A DNA stretch of 64,000 bases from Peribacillus frigoritolerans (lineage in GTDB: Bacteria > Bacillota > Bacilli > Bacillales > DSM-1321): positions 1-64,000 of the forward strand of contig NZ_JAUUTW010000019.1 in the NCBI RefSeq assembly GCF_030676415.1. The letters are read 5' to 3'. The position numbers and the translations under genes were made by a program. Positions 1-8,029 of the stretch are shown here, one piece after another. Position 1 is the first letter of the stretch, and the number at the start of each line of letters is the position of its first letter. Under the pieces are notes generated by a model. That model saw nothing but the letters and a program-made list of their open reading frames with translations. It was not told where the DNA came from and ran no database searches.

Positions 1-424
1 GTTAATTATTTTCTGTGAGATTGGATTTTGGGTGTTTGTTTTAGCAGGATTATTAGTTAGATATATTTTAAAGAAAAAGAAGCTTGGTACATTGTTGCTT
101 ATTTGTACGCCAATCGTCGATATCATTTTACTCATTGCTACTGTTTTAGATTTAAAAAATGGGGCTATTGCAACCACCGTACATGGACTTTCTGCCATTT
201 ATATAGGGGTAAGTGTAGCGTTTGGGCATCAGATGATCAAATGGGCGGATGCGCATTTCGCTTATAAATATGGAAATGGTGAAAAACCTATAAAAAAGAA
301 AAAATTCGGAAGGGAACATGCTAGACAGGAGCGTATTGGATGGTTCCGGCATTTTGTTTCATGGTCCCAGCTACCTCAGATGAGAAGATTAGTTGGGTTT
401 CTTCATTTCTATTATATGTTCTAA
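1..424 (+). pseudogene. 3'-truncated copy of a small polytopic membrane protein gene (partial at left edge)
   Basis: Bases 1-360 look identical to 23923-24282, which lie inside the intact 177-aa membrane protein gene at 23912-24445. After base 360 the two sequences part and this copy runs 21 unrelated codons to a stop. The start lies outside the window; the frame begins at base 2. It keeps the first three membrane helices and the basic cytoplasmic stretch (KPIKKKKFGR) and loses the last two helices, so it is probably not functional. The near-perfect identity points to a recent duplication or rearrangement. Confidence 0.8.
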
Positions 425-550
425 ATAGCGACAGGCTATTAAATGGAATAAAATCCTATTAATTTCCTATTATAACCATAAGTGTTATAATTTAGTTGGT
501 TATATTCATAACCTAATGAAACATATTTTATTATGTAAAGGGGAATAAAA

Positions 551-880
551 ATGGAAACAAAATCACAACAATTAGTAGCAACTGTATTATCACAACCTAG
601 TCCTTTAGAAGGGCAGAATAACCGTTCAAGTGGAAATTTTAGCACTGAAAGTCTTCCATCAGGAACACAATATTTAAAATGGGAAATCGAAGGCGGAGGA
701 AATCCAGACTTAATTAGTTTCAATGTAATGGAAGACAGATCTGCAGCAGTAGATCCAGTTCTTTTTACTGGTGTACTAAGTGGAAATCGTACAAATGTAG
801 TATCAAAAAGATTACTTTATATTGCAAATCCTAGTAATGCTTCTGAACCATTTACTGTAAGTGTATATGCTGTTTTTTAA
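551..880 (+). CDS. hypothetical protein, 109 aa
   Basis: An AAAGGGG ribosome site lies 7 bases before the ATG. The product has no signal peptide or membrane segment and is rich in Ser, Asn, Thr and Gly, with a beta-type pattern (YLKWEIEGGG near residue 41, VSKRLLYIANPSN near 84, ending FTVSVYAVF). I do not recognise the family. The composition would suit a small surface or spore-layer protein, but that is only a guess. It is a single-gene unit between the truncated membrane gene and the first serine hydrolase. Confidence 0.6.
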   Translation: METKSQQLVATVLSQPSPLEGQNNRSSGNFSTESLPSGTQYLKWEIEGGGNPDLISFNVMEDRSAAVDPVLFTGVLSGNRTNVVSKRLLYIANPSNASEPFTVSVYAVF

Positions 881-1056
881 TAGTTAACAATTACTTAAAT
901 AAGAAATGAGAGACTAATATATACTAATTTTAGTAGCTACGTCTTTAATAATATAGTGTGCTTTTTTAGCACTCCCTTACCATTTACAAACATTTGTCTA
1001 ACTTGGGATTATCAACGATATATAAAAATGTGCATAAACAATAATTTCGAAGATGA

Positions 1057-1085
1057 GAAAACCTCTTGTCCACAAAGGGGTTTTC
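1057..1085 (+). terminator. probable intrinsic terminator
   Basis: GAAAACC pairs with GGTTTTC over a 15-base loop and is followed by a T-rich run. It lies about 180 bases past the 109-aa gene. The rest of 881-1217 holds only a short acidic reading frame (ending at 1159) that resembles the small frame at 27501-27605. Confidence 0.5.
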
Positions 1086-1217
1086 TTTTTCAGGATGAGT
1101 ATCAAGACGAAGCAGACGAAGACAAGGATAGTCATTTTATGCAAAGTATAGCTGTGTGATTTATATGGAACAAAAAGGAACCACCTATACAATATTAATA
1201 GAGGAGAGGAATGCCTT

Positions 1218-2387
1218 ATGAAAATACGTAGTCAAATTACATTTGCAAGTCTGGCCCTAGTAATAACTGGAAGTTCCCTGCTATACACATCGCCAACCTC
1301 AATTGCAAAAGTAGAGCCCACTCAAAATGTATCCAGTACGTTACAAACAAGCACTCAACGAGATCATAATTCCGTCAAGCAAGCAATGCGGGATACATTG
1401 CAACTTGGATACCCGGGGATACTTGCTAAAACTTCTGAGGGAGGAAAAACGTGGGGGTATGCCACTGGGGTAGCGAATCTGAGCACCAAGAAACCAATGA
1501 AAACAGATTTTCGCTTTCGCATTGGCAGCGTGACGAAGACGTTCACCGCAACGGTTGTACTTCAATTAGCTGGAGAGAACCGATTGAATCTAGACGACTC
1601 CATCGAAAAATGGTTGCCCGGTGTCATTCAAGGAAACGGATATAATGGTAAACAGATTACCATCCGGCAGATATTGAACCATACAAGTGGTATCGCTGAA
1701 TACTCAAGGTCAAAAGACGCTGATTTTATGGATACAAAAAAATCGTATACGGCTGAAGAACTAGTGAAGATGGGGATTTCTCTGCCCCCAGACTTTGTCC
1801 CAGGAAAGGGCTGGTCTTATTCAAACACAGGATACGTATTACTGGGTATTCTTATTGAAAAAGTAACCGGAAACAGCTACGCGGAAGAGATTGAAGATCG
1901 GATTATTGAACCACTTGAATTGTCGGATACATTCCTGCCTGGCAATTCAAGCGTTATTCCAGGCACCAAGCATGCTCGGGGATATTCCCAACCAGACGAA
2001 GCAAGTGAGATAAAAGACGTTACTTATTATAACCCAAGTATGGGTAGCTCGGCTGGAGATATGATTTCTACTGCTGACGACTTAAATAAATTCTTCTCTT
2101 CCTTGCTCCGTGGCAAATTACTGAAGGAACAGCAACTAAAACAAATGCTTACTACAGTTCCTACAGGAATAGCAGGAATTGATGGATATGGTCTTGGAAT
2201 CTTTGAAACTAAGCTTCCAAACGGTGCCTCGATATGGGGACACGGAGGTAACATTCCAGGGTTTTCTACTCTTGCTGGAGGTACACTTGGAGGCAAGCAT
2301 ACGTTGGTCATCAGTTTGAACAGTTTGGGTAGAGATAACAGTCCTGATCCTTTTAAAAATATTTTAGTTGCTGAATTTAGCAAGTAG
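1218..2387 (+). CDS. exported serine hydrolase, beta-lactamase/DD-peptidase fold (copy 1)
   Basis: A 389-aa class C beta-lactamase-like protein (PF00144 type). It has a signal peptide (residues 1 to about 30), the SxxK nucleophile motif as SVTK inside FRIGSVTKTF near residue 103, the YxN motif as YSN in GWSYSNTGY near 200, and the third motif as HGG in WGHGGNIPGF near 342. Members act outside the membrane as DD-peptidases, esterases or amidases; the true substrate cannot be read from sequence. Copies 2 (20120-21283) and 3 (27665-28834) are paralogues. Copy 3 is nearly identical, and the similarity extends into both flanks to about 2720. Start chosen at MKIRSQ, behind GAGGAG. Confidence 0.9.
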   Translation: MKIRSQITFASLALVITGSSLLYTSPTSIAKVEPTQNVSSTLQTSTQRDHNSVKQAMRDTLQLGYPGILAKTSEGGKTWGYATGVANLSTKKPMKTDFRFRIGSVTKTFTATVVLQLAGENRLNLDDSIEKWLPGVIQGNGYNGKQITIRQILNHTSGIAEYSRSKDADFMDTKKSYTAEELVKMGISLPPDFVPGKGWSYSNTGYVLLGILIEKVTGNSYAEEIEDRIIEPLELSDTFLPGNSSVIPGTKHARGYSQPDEASEIKDVTYYNPSMGSSAGDMISTADDLNKFFSSLLRGKLLKEQQLKQMLTTVPTGIAGIDGYGLGIFETKLPNGASIWGHGGNIPGFSTLAGGTLGGKHTLVISLNSLGRDNSPDPFKNILVAEFSK

Positions 2388-2618
2388 GCAAAAAGGAAAA
2401 TTTTGTTATGGTTTTTATAGTTAAAAATATACCTATCTGATTCAAAAGACCCAACTTACTTTTAAAAACAGTTAGCTATTAAGCAAGAAAAAGTTAACTC
2501 CTTCTCAAATAACGGTTAATGCATTAAAAGTTGCAAGAACTATTAAATTTCTAATGAGCGATGAAGCAGATTGGATTACAAGTTAGATTATTCATTCAGA
2601 AGGTGGATTTAAAAGGTA

Positions 2619-2656
2619 AATACAACAAAAAGGTTCTAGAACCTTTTTGTTGTATT
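2619..2656. terminator. 38-bp perfect palindrome, bidirectional terminator
   Basis: Two 19-base arms meet at TTCT|AGAA and start and end with AATACAAC / GTTGTATT, with an A-run on one side and a T-run on the other. It can end transcription from both directions. An identical palindrome follows serine hydrolase copy 3 at 29067-29104. Between the hydrolase stop and this site there is only a short stop-bounded remnant with no start codon. Confidence 0.75.
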
Positions 2657-2698
2657 AAATTCCAAGGATAGATATCAATTTGTGAAAGATTGTACTTA

Positions 2699-2785
2699 AA
2701 CTAACGGGTGCGTTAGTTGATTAAGGAACACTAAAGAAAGTCATTTCCTAACGTACAGGAAACGGCTTTTTTTGCTGGGATTTGC
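2699..2785 (+). repeat. A repeat, left arm only, followed by a different hairpin
   Basis: The perfect 8-bp hairpin AACTAACGGGTGCGTTAGTT is at 2699-2718, preceded by the flank TGTGAAAGATTGTACTTA that recurs before other left arms (29131, 39029, 43549, 57468). It is followed by AAGTC..TTTCC / GGAAA..GGCTT and a T-run, not by the usual GCTGTC hairpin and right arm. Confidence 0.75.
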
Positions 2786-2844
2786 TTAACGTACAAAATA
2801 CCGAGGTTTGGTGATACCCCTTCCATACGTCTTTTTTCGATGAT

Positions 2845-3000
2845 AAAAAAATGTAGCTTTGAAATAAAGTTTGATTAAATTAACCCTATAAACCTTGATA
2901 AAAGAGCAAGAGAAAAAGCGTGTTTTGAAAAAAAAATTGATCAAAACACGCTTTTTCTATATTCAATTGAATCACCCTTTTATAAAAAAATTTGATTATA
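2845..3000 (-). repeat. B repeat, inverted copy
   Basis: This is the reverse complement of the hairpin-bearing repeat at 29183-29332. The core is AAAGCGTGTTTTGA pairing with TCAAAACACGCTTT (2912-2957). It is the only B copy on the minus strand. It carries no gene and may act as terminator for the flanking units. Bases 3001-3143 hold nothing I recognise. Confidence 0.6.
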
Positions 3001-3143
3001 TTACTATGGTCTTTCCTCCATTAAAGCGCCCGATAGTTGAAGATTGTTATTGAACTAAAGTCATCCGTTTACAAATTGTTATAAATCGTCCAACGAGGAA
3101 ACAGTTCTTTCGTTCATTTATTTTGCCTCAAAGTTCTAGGGGC

Positions 3144-4082
3144 TTACTCACCTACCATACCGTCCTTATCATTATCTTGCATATATGGGTATAACCAATG
3201 ATCACTCGTTATTGGCATACTAAAACCTGCTGCTTTTGCTTCTTTAATCGTCACCTGTCCATTACCGTTAGTATCAACACTAGAAATATCACCGTTTGTG
3301 TTTGAACTAGTTGAATCAGAAGGCTCACTGCCTGTTAAACCGAGTGATGAGTTTACTTCATCAGGGTTCACATTGTCAAATGTATCAACGATTTCTCTAC
3401 CCATTAAAGTATAGGTATACTGATAACTTGAAGGAATCTGCGTTTCCGTATTCGGATATGTAATAATTGCTTCAAAATTAGTAGCTCCACCTGCGTTACG
3501 GATCACGTCTTCCATATAAGCTTGATCACCATGTCGGTTAAGCGTACTATCTTGTGGGGTAATATTATAAGCATTCGATACCCCTCCGAGAGAATCAGCA
3601 ATGATATGTCCTTCATCTAAAACGTCACTTTCGACACCAGGAACCTTTGCCTCATCAGAATAGTATCTGCCAGACGATAATACAGGTTCATTACTGTCAT
3701 CTTGTATAATGATTTCGTCAGCAATGACACGTACTAGTTGCCCGTATTCATTAGTAAATGCCCAATATTCACGGTCCCCATAACCAATGTCAACGACGAC
3801 GTTAGGTTCACGATATCCAGACAAATCACCACCATCAACTTCAGTAAGTTTGTATCCTGAGAAGAGTTCATTATTTGGTTGGGTTGGTGTTTCCTCTACT
3901 ACTGGTTCATCAACAACCGTAGTGATAGTTTCTTCTTTTTCGCTATTTTTATTTGTTTCCACTGTGGTTACTTCTTGTGGATCTGTTTCTCCATCTGTAA
4001 CGGATGCATCTTCTACGTTGGTACAACCAACCATAAAGATGGTCGTTAAAAGTAAGATTAAATAGTTCATTTTCTTTTTCAT
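3144..4082 (-). CDS. lipoprotein with DNA/RNA non-specific endonuclease-like domain and EF-type tail
   Basis: A 312-aa protein with a lipobox (FMVGC, Cys20) and a long Thr/Glu-rich linker to about residue 75. The central domain has DEGHIIADSLGG near residue 156, with an aspartate-glutamate-glycine-histidine core like that of secreted sugar-non-specific nucleases (the DRGH-type motif), followed by NITPQDSTLNRHG. The C-terminus carries two calcium-type loops, DTNGNGQVT and DNDKDGMVGE; the last resembles the excalibur motif. Inferred role: membrane-anchored extracellular nuclease. The catalytic histidine is present. The single gene reads leftward; upstream (4083-4420) I see only AT-rich DNA and a hairpin near 4300-4325. 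Confidence 0.75.
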   Translation of the reverse strand: MKKKMNYLILLLTTIFMVGCTNVEDASVTDGETDPQEVTTVETNKNSEKEETITTVVDEPVVEETPTQPNNELFSGYKLTEVDGGDLSGYREPNVVVDIGYGDREYWAFTNEYGQLVRVIADEIIIQDDSNEPVLSSGRYYSDEAKVPGVESDVLDEGHIIADSLGGVSNAYNITPQDSTLNRHGDQAYMEDVIRNAGGATNFEAIITYPNTETQIPSSYQYTYTLMGREIVDTFDNVNPDEVNSSLGLTGSEPSDSTSSNTNGDISSVDTNGNGQVTIKEAKAAGFSMPITSDHWLYPYMQDNDKDGMVGE

Positions 4083-4419
4083 TTTAGGACTCTCCTATAA
4101 TAGTTTCATACTGTTCATTCTAAAAATCTCGGAATTTAACATAGATTAACATTGTTAACCTATTGATAATAGTATATTCCAAGATTAACTTTATTACAGT
4201 AGATAATTTGTTCGAAGTGTGCAGTATTAAATTTCAATAAAGGCTTGTACAGTTTCAAATTGCAACTCGAATAATGCAGCTGGGATTTAGGGGGAAAAGA
4301 AAAACCCTATATTTAATAAAGGGTTTTATCAAACTTTGTTTTAAAATATCAATCTTTTTTATAAATTATCAGACTTTATTTCAAATCAACAAAAAACCAC
4401 AATAAAAATGAAAAGTAAA

Positions 4420-4475
4420 TATACGTGCAAAATAGCACTTAAAATAAGTGCAAATTATCACCTAAAGTAACATAT
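4420..4475 (+). promoter_or_regulatory. putative recombination (res-like) site of the serine recombinase
   Basis: A dyad-rich block built from GTGCAAAATAGCAC and AAGTGCAAATT lies 90-145 bases before the serine recombinase start, where resolvase binding sites normally lie. An inverted copy with 40 of 41 positions identical is at 56538-56578, and a weaker direct copy is at 57405-57450. The role is inferred from position and symmetry. Confidence 0.55.
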
Positions 4476-4565
4476 TTGTTAATTTATCCTTGTTTACTGT
4501 CTAAAAGTTAGTCTATAATTAAATGTATAAAAGTTCTTAGACTTATAGACAAAGGATGATACATA

Positions 4566-5135
4566 TTGTTAATTGGTTATGCGAGGGTTTCAACTACTGG
4601 CCAAGATTTAGAAACACAAAAGGAAATTTTGGAAAGTGAAGGGTGTAAAAAGCTTTTTGTTGAAAAAGTAACCGGAACAAGTACAAAACAAAGAGCCCAA
4701 CTTTATGAAGCTATTGAATTTGCACGAGAAGGAGATACATTAGTAGTAACTAAAATAGATCGTTTAGCTCGTTCTATTATGGACTTGAATAAGATAGTTC
4801 ATGAACTAGCTGAAAAAGGGGTTAATGTAAGATTTGTAAAAGAAGATATGAAGTTTGATGGTTCAAACGAAGGAAACAGCTTACAAACACTGCTTTTTAA
4901 TATTTTAGGTTCATTCGCACAATTTGAACGTGATCTTATTGTAGAAAGAACTACAGAAGGTCGGGAGAGAGCTAAGAGGCAAGGGAAACATATGGGAAGA
5001 CCAGGGCAAGATGAAAAGACTTTAAAACGTGCTATTAAGCTATATAATGAACGTGAAACAAACGGAATGAGTGTAAAGGACATTGTAAAAACTACAGGAG
5101 TTCCACGTTCCACGTTATATGCAAAGATTAAATGA
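4566..5135 (+). CDS. serine recombinase, small resolvase/invertase family
   Basis: A 189-aa protein with the full small-serine-recombinase layout. GYARVSTTGQDLETQ carries the nucleophile Ser9. DRLARS near residue 66 is the conserved Arg motif. The GSFAQFERDLIVERTTEGRERAKRQGKHMGRP stretch is the E-helix and hinge, given here only as landmarks at residues 115-146. A helix-turn-helix ends at SVKDIVKTTGVPRSTLYAKI. TTG start behind AAGGATG. It is intact and probably active. It could resolve or invert DNA between the res-like sites at 4420, 56538 and 57405. An A-repeat right arm follows it. Confidence 0.9.
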   Translation: MLIGYARVSTTGQDLETQKEILESEGCKKLFVEKVTGTSTKQRAQLYEAIEFAREGDTLVVTKIDRLARSIMDLNKIVHELAEKGVNVRFVKEDMKFDGSNEGNSLQTLLFNILGSFAQFERDLIVERTTEGRERAKRQGKHMGRPGQDEKTLKRAIKLYNERETNGMSVKDIVKTTGVPRSTLYAKIK

Positions 5136-5140
5136 TTCTT

Positions 5141-5211
5141 AAACTGAATCCGGGGCTGCCATTGGGTGGCCTTTTTGCTTAATGAACTAAAGGGGCAGGT
5201 TAGTTCCATAA
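5141..5211 (+). repeat. A repeat without a left arm
   Basis: The central hairpin is GGCTGCC-attg-GGTGGCC with T-run, then the right arm AACTAAAGGGGCAGGTTAGTT at 5185-5205. It also serves as terminator for the serine recombinase. Confidence 0.75.
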
Positions 5212-5269
5212 GAAATTTTGCGTTTTATGGTAAAATAAAGTTAATAATTGTTATTTGTTTGGGGGCTTT

Positions 5270-5455
5270 TTGGTGGAGGTTTTCATAGCTATTGTTTTTT
5301 ATATTGTTGGGTTATTTATTCTATATATAGTTATCGAAACAGCAGTAAGGAAAGGAATAAACAGCTCGATAATTGGTCAATTTCTTGAAAATAAGTATGG
5401 AGTTAAAGAAGATAAAAAGTCTTTTCTTGATGATGATTTAGATAATGATAAATAA
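5270..5455 (+). CDS. small membrane protein, 61 aa
   Basis: A one-helix protein: a hydrophobic segment (FIAIVFYIVGLFILYIVI) is followed by an acidic tail (SFLDDDLDNDK). The extended -10 TGGTAAAAT is at 5228-5236. TTG 5270 or GTG 5273 fits the GGGGG ribosome site at 5261; an upstream TTG at 5255 would place this site inside the gene. A repeats flank it on both sides, as a one-gene unit. No family recognised. Confidence 0.6.
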   Translation: MVEVFIAIVFYIVGLFILYIVIETAVRKGINSSIIGQFLENKYGVKEDKKSFLDDDLDNDK

Positions 5456-5466
5456 ATTGGATATTT

Positions 5467-5546
5467 AAGCTAACGAGTGCGTTAGCTTAAGATCGGAGCT
5501 GTCATTAAGGTAGCTCTTTTCTTATGGCACTAACGGGGCAGGTTAG
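5467..5546 (+). repeat. A repeat, full copy interrupted at its right end by an IS
   Basis: Left AAGCTAACGAGTGCGTTAGC, hairpin GAGCTGTC..GGTAGCTC, right CTAACGGGGCAGGTTAG. The left outer box carries GCTAAC and the right reads GTTAGC, a matching change from the usual ACTAAC/GTTAGT. The IS110-type element begins here. Confidence 0.8.
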
Positions 5547-5653
5547 CATTCCTGTAGATCGTTAAATATCAGGTTTGAAAAAAATAGAGCCCCTCAGTAA
5601 GATACGAGTATAGAGTCCAATCTAACTCAAAGTCTTAAGGAGGAAGCCCTACT

Positions 5654-6928
5654 ATGAATTTTAAAATGCAAGACAAACAAAATCAACTAATAGAAAGAAT
5701 TTCCGATACACATCTAATTGTAGGTGTGGATATAGCCCAACAATTACACGTTGCTCGAGCTGTTAACTTTCGTGGAATTGTAGTTGGAGATCCTCTTACA
5801 TTTGAAAATAATGAAGAGGGGTTCGTAAAACTATTAAGTTGGATTCAAAACTTACTAAAACTAAAAAACTTAGATTCCACAATAGTGGGTATGGAACCTA
5901 CAGGACATTACTGGATTAACCTATCAAAATGGCTGGATAAACAAAACATTGAGGTAGTCACTGTGAATCCCCACTTAGTAAAAAGGAATAAAGAGAATCG
6001 TGACAATACTCAATCGAAAAGTGATAAAAAAGATGCCCTCGTTATTGCGGATATGGTCAAAAACGGCTATTATTCCTTTGTTCGTCCCACATCCGAATCA
6101 TTTGAGAAACTTAGAGTTCTAATTTCTAACCGTGATGTAATTGTTAAACGTCTCGTGATGTCTATTAATCAAGTAAATCGATGGGTGGATGTGGTCTTTC
6201 CTGAACTCAGACAAGTGTTTAAAGATGTAACGTGCAAAGGGGCGATCGCCACCCTTCGTTTATTTCCTACACCGGATGAAATATCTTCACTAGAAACACT
6301 AGATGTCATGAGGGGCTGGAAGTCTTTAATGAAACGACAACCAGGACCCAAGAAGGCTCAATTACTAATCAATCTAGCCAAATCCTCTATTGGGACCGGA
6401 CAAGCTCTTGATGCTTATAAATTCCATTTAGAACAATTATTAGAGGAATATGACCTCGCTGTAAAGCAACTCGAAAGAGTTGAACAAAATGTTAAAGAAG
6501 TTCTCTACAAAATACCATTTGCAAAAAAACTACTTATAATTAAAGGAATAAGTGAAATTTCATTAGCTGGGATACTGGGTGAATCAGGAGATCTAAGTGG
6601 TTTCTCTCACGGGAACTCTCTATTACGGCATGCGGGATTACATCTAGCTGAAGCAAGTTCAGGCAAATGGAAAGGTCAGATTGTCATTTCAAAGCGTGGA
6701 AGGTCAAGACTACGACGATTCCTCTACTTAGCAACTATGAGCCTTGTGATGAATAACCCTGAGTTTAAAGCCGTCCATTCCCATAATGTGAAGGTAAAGA
6801 AGATAAAGAAAATGAAATCAATCATGAAACTGATAGGTAAACTAGCAAGGATTTTTGTAGGAATAGCACGACGAAACGAGTCTTATTGTCCAAAAAAAGT
6901 CCAAGTATCAATCCCTTTAGCAGCATAG
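5654..6928 (+). CDS. IS110-family transposase (DEDD plus serine)
   Basis: 424 aa. The RuvC-like N-terminal domain shows VGVDIAQQLHVA (Asp), GMEPTGHYW (Glu) and SDKKDALVIAD (two Asp). The C-terminal Transposase_20 domain has RHAGLHLAEASSGKWKGQ followed by KRGRSRLRRFLY, including the serine proposed to attack DNA. AGGAGG sits ahead of the ATG. It works as a tetramer with a structured guide RNA from the same element. The frame is intact, so the element may be active. Confidence 0.92.
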   Translation: MNFKMQDKQNQLIERISDTHLIVGVDIAQQLHVARAVNFRGIVVGDPLTFENNEEGFVKLLSWIQNLLKLKNLDSTIVGMEPTGHYWINLSKWLDKQNIEVVTVNPHLVKRNKENRDNTQSKSDKKDALVIADMVKNGYYSFVRPTSESFEKLRVLISNRDVIVKRLVMSINQVNRWVDVVFPELRQVFKDVTCKGAIATLRLFPTPDEISSLETLDVMRGWKSLMKRQPGPKKAQLLINLAKSSIGTGQALDAYKFHLEQLLEEYDLAVKQLERVEQNVKEVLYKIPFAKKLLIIKGISEISLAGILGESGDLSGFSHGNSLLRHAGLHLAEASSGKWKGQIVISKRGRSRLRRFLYLATMSLVMNNPEFKAVHSHNVKVKKIKKMKSIMKLIGKLARIFVGIARRNESYCPKKVQVSIPLAA

Positions 6929-6989
6929 AAATAAAACATTAGTTATATAAAAAGTATCATTTTATAATAGTCAACTTTAATTTTGAATG

Positions 6990-7200
6990 TTGTCTTATTC
7001 GTAGGATTTCAAATATGTACGGAGTACCAGGTTTCTTGAACAAAAGGGCACTGTGACCCATCAGGTTAGCATAACTGGCCTCCACCCCTTGGATAGGCAT
7101 GACGAAGGAATGAGAGGGCAATTGACCCGTTGAGACATGGGAGGGAAAGCCTCCAGGGGCGGCGTGGAGATGTGCATTATATGGTAAAATATGGAGTGAT
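6990..7200 (+). ncRNA. putative bridge/seek guide RNA of the IS110-type element
   Basis: The region is GC-rich compared with its surroundings and full of short pairings (GGCCTCCACCCC with GGGGCGGCGTGGAG; GAGGGAAAGCCTCC). It contains CAGGTTAGCAT (7062-7072), an 11-base match to the left insertion junction at 5539-5549. This is what a target-binding guide loop would hold. RNA boundaries are estimated; family knowledge is from IS110/IS1111 bridge RNA and seekRNA work. Confidence 0.6.
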
Positions 7201-7397
7201 AGCTGACTCCTTTATTTAACTATGCCTTCACGAAGCCTAACTGATCTGAACTCATTTCATTTACCCGTAAGTTTAATTAAAAGGGTTATGAAATCCTGCG
7301 AATAAGTGAGCATTCGAGAGATATTCGCATCAAACTGAGGGAGTTCAACAATTTATTTGCTTTTTTTGGTAATATAATTAAAGGGTGGTGAGGAATT

Positions 7398-7580
7398 ATG
7401 AGTAAGAATTATACGGTTTTCTTTTTACTTTTGTTTATTGTAGCTATTTCTAGTGGTATGGCACTTAAAAATTATTTCGACTATTCTATGATTATTGGAG
7501 TTGGTTTAGCGACAGTATCTTTATTAGCTGCTGGGTTTTCGCTTGGAAAAAGGAACAAGGTAAATAATTCACATCATTAA
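7398..7580 (+). CDS. small membrane protein, 60 aa, two helices
   Basis: Two hydrophobic segments (FFLLLFIVAISSGMAL; IIGVGLATVSLLAAGFSLG) with a short charged tail ending NNSHH. Extended -10 TGGTAATAT at 7367-7375, ribosome site GGTGAGG before the ATG. A one-gene unit between the IS-split A repeat and the next copy. Function unknown. Confidence 0.65.
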   Translation: MSKNYTVFFLLLFIVAISSGMALKNYFDYSMIIGVGLATVSLLAAGFSLGKRNKVNNSHH

Positions 7581-7589
7581 ATTGTTTGT

Positions 7590-7671
7590 TAAGCTAACGT
7601 GTGCTTTACATCAATAAGGGAGGTTGCTGAAGCAACCTTTTTGTTATGCAACTAAAGGGGCAGGATAGCTT
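7590..7671 (+). repeat. A repeat, full copy (type 2 hairpin)
   Basis: The outer boxes AAGCTAAC and GATAGCTT pair through AAGCTA/TAGCTT, where most copies have AACTA/TAGTT: a compensated change that supports pairing of the two ends. The central hairpin is GGTTGCT-gaa-AGCAACC with T-run. Confidence 0.85.
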
Positions 7672-7738
7672 AAGAACAAATATGGTTTTTTATGGTAATA
7701 TAAACTTAATTATTTTCATTAAGGAGTCTACCTGCAAT

Positions 7739-7894
7739 ATGAAATTAGATGATAAAAAGAAAAAGATTCAAATGGAATACAGGGAGAAATTACAGCAAAA
7801 GAAACAGAAAAAAAAATTCACATTTGAAGCAATCGTAGTTGCTATTATCATTTTTCTATTCATTGTTTTAAATTCAATTTTTAAAACCTTTTAA
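7739..7894 (+). CDS. small basic membrane protein, 51 aa
   Basis: Highly charged N-terminal half (KLDDKKKKIQMEYREKLQQK) followed by one C-terminal helix (AIVVAIIIFLFIVLNSIF). Start at 7739 chosen for AAGGAG 9 bases upstream; TGGTAATAT promoter element at 7693-7701. The same layout and similar sequence occur in the 55-aa gene at 58161-58328, so this is a small paralogous family in the array. Function unknown. Confidence 0.65.
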   Translation: MKLDDKKKKIQMEYREKLQQKKQKKKFTFEAIVVAIIIFLFIVLNSIFKTF

Positions 7895-7898
7895 TATT

Positions 7899-7965
7899 AA
7901 GCTAACAGATCAGAGCTGTCTTTAAGGCAGCTATTTCTTTATGGAACTATCGGGGCAGTTTAGTT
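7899..7965 (+). repeat. A repeat with shortened left arm
   Basis: Left AAGCTAACAGATC lacks the inner box; hairpin GAGCTGTCTTTAAGGCAGC; right arm AACTATCGGGGCAGTTTAGTT. Confidence 0.8.
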
Positions 7966-8029
7966 GAAGAAGGAATTACGGTGTTCAAAATTGAATTTAA
8001 TATTAATAAAACTTTTTAGGAGTGTTAAT

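Larger units (their letters stand above)
5547..7341 (+). mobile_element. IS110/IS1111-family insertion sequence with long 3' non-coding region
   Basis: It holds one DEDD transposase gene with about 100 bases before it and about 410 after it. Subterminal inverted repeats CCCTCAGT (5591-5598) and ACTGAGGG (7334-7341) fit the IS1111 group, whose guide RNA lies downstream of the gene. The exact outer ends are uncertain by several bases. It is inserted in the right arm of an A repeat; the right flank resumes with GTTCAACAA, which resembles the normal continuation of the arm (GTTAGTTCAACAAG). Confidence 0.8.
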
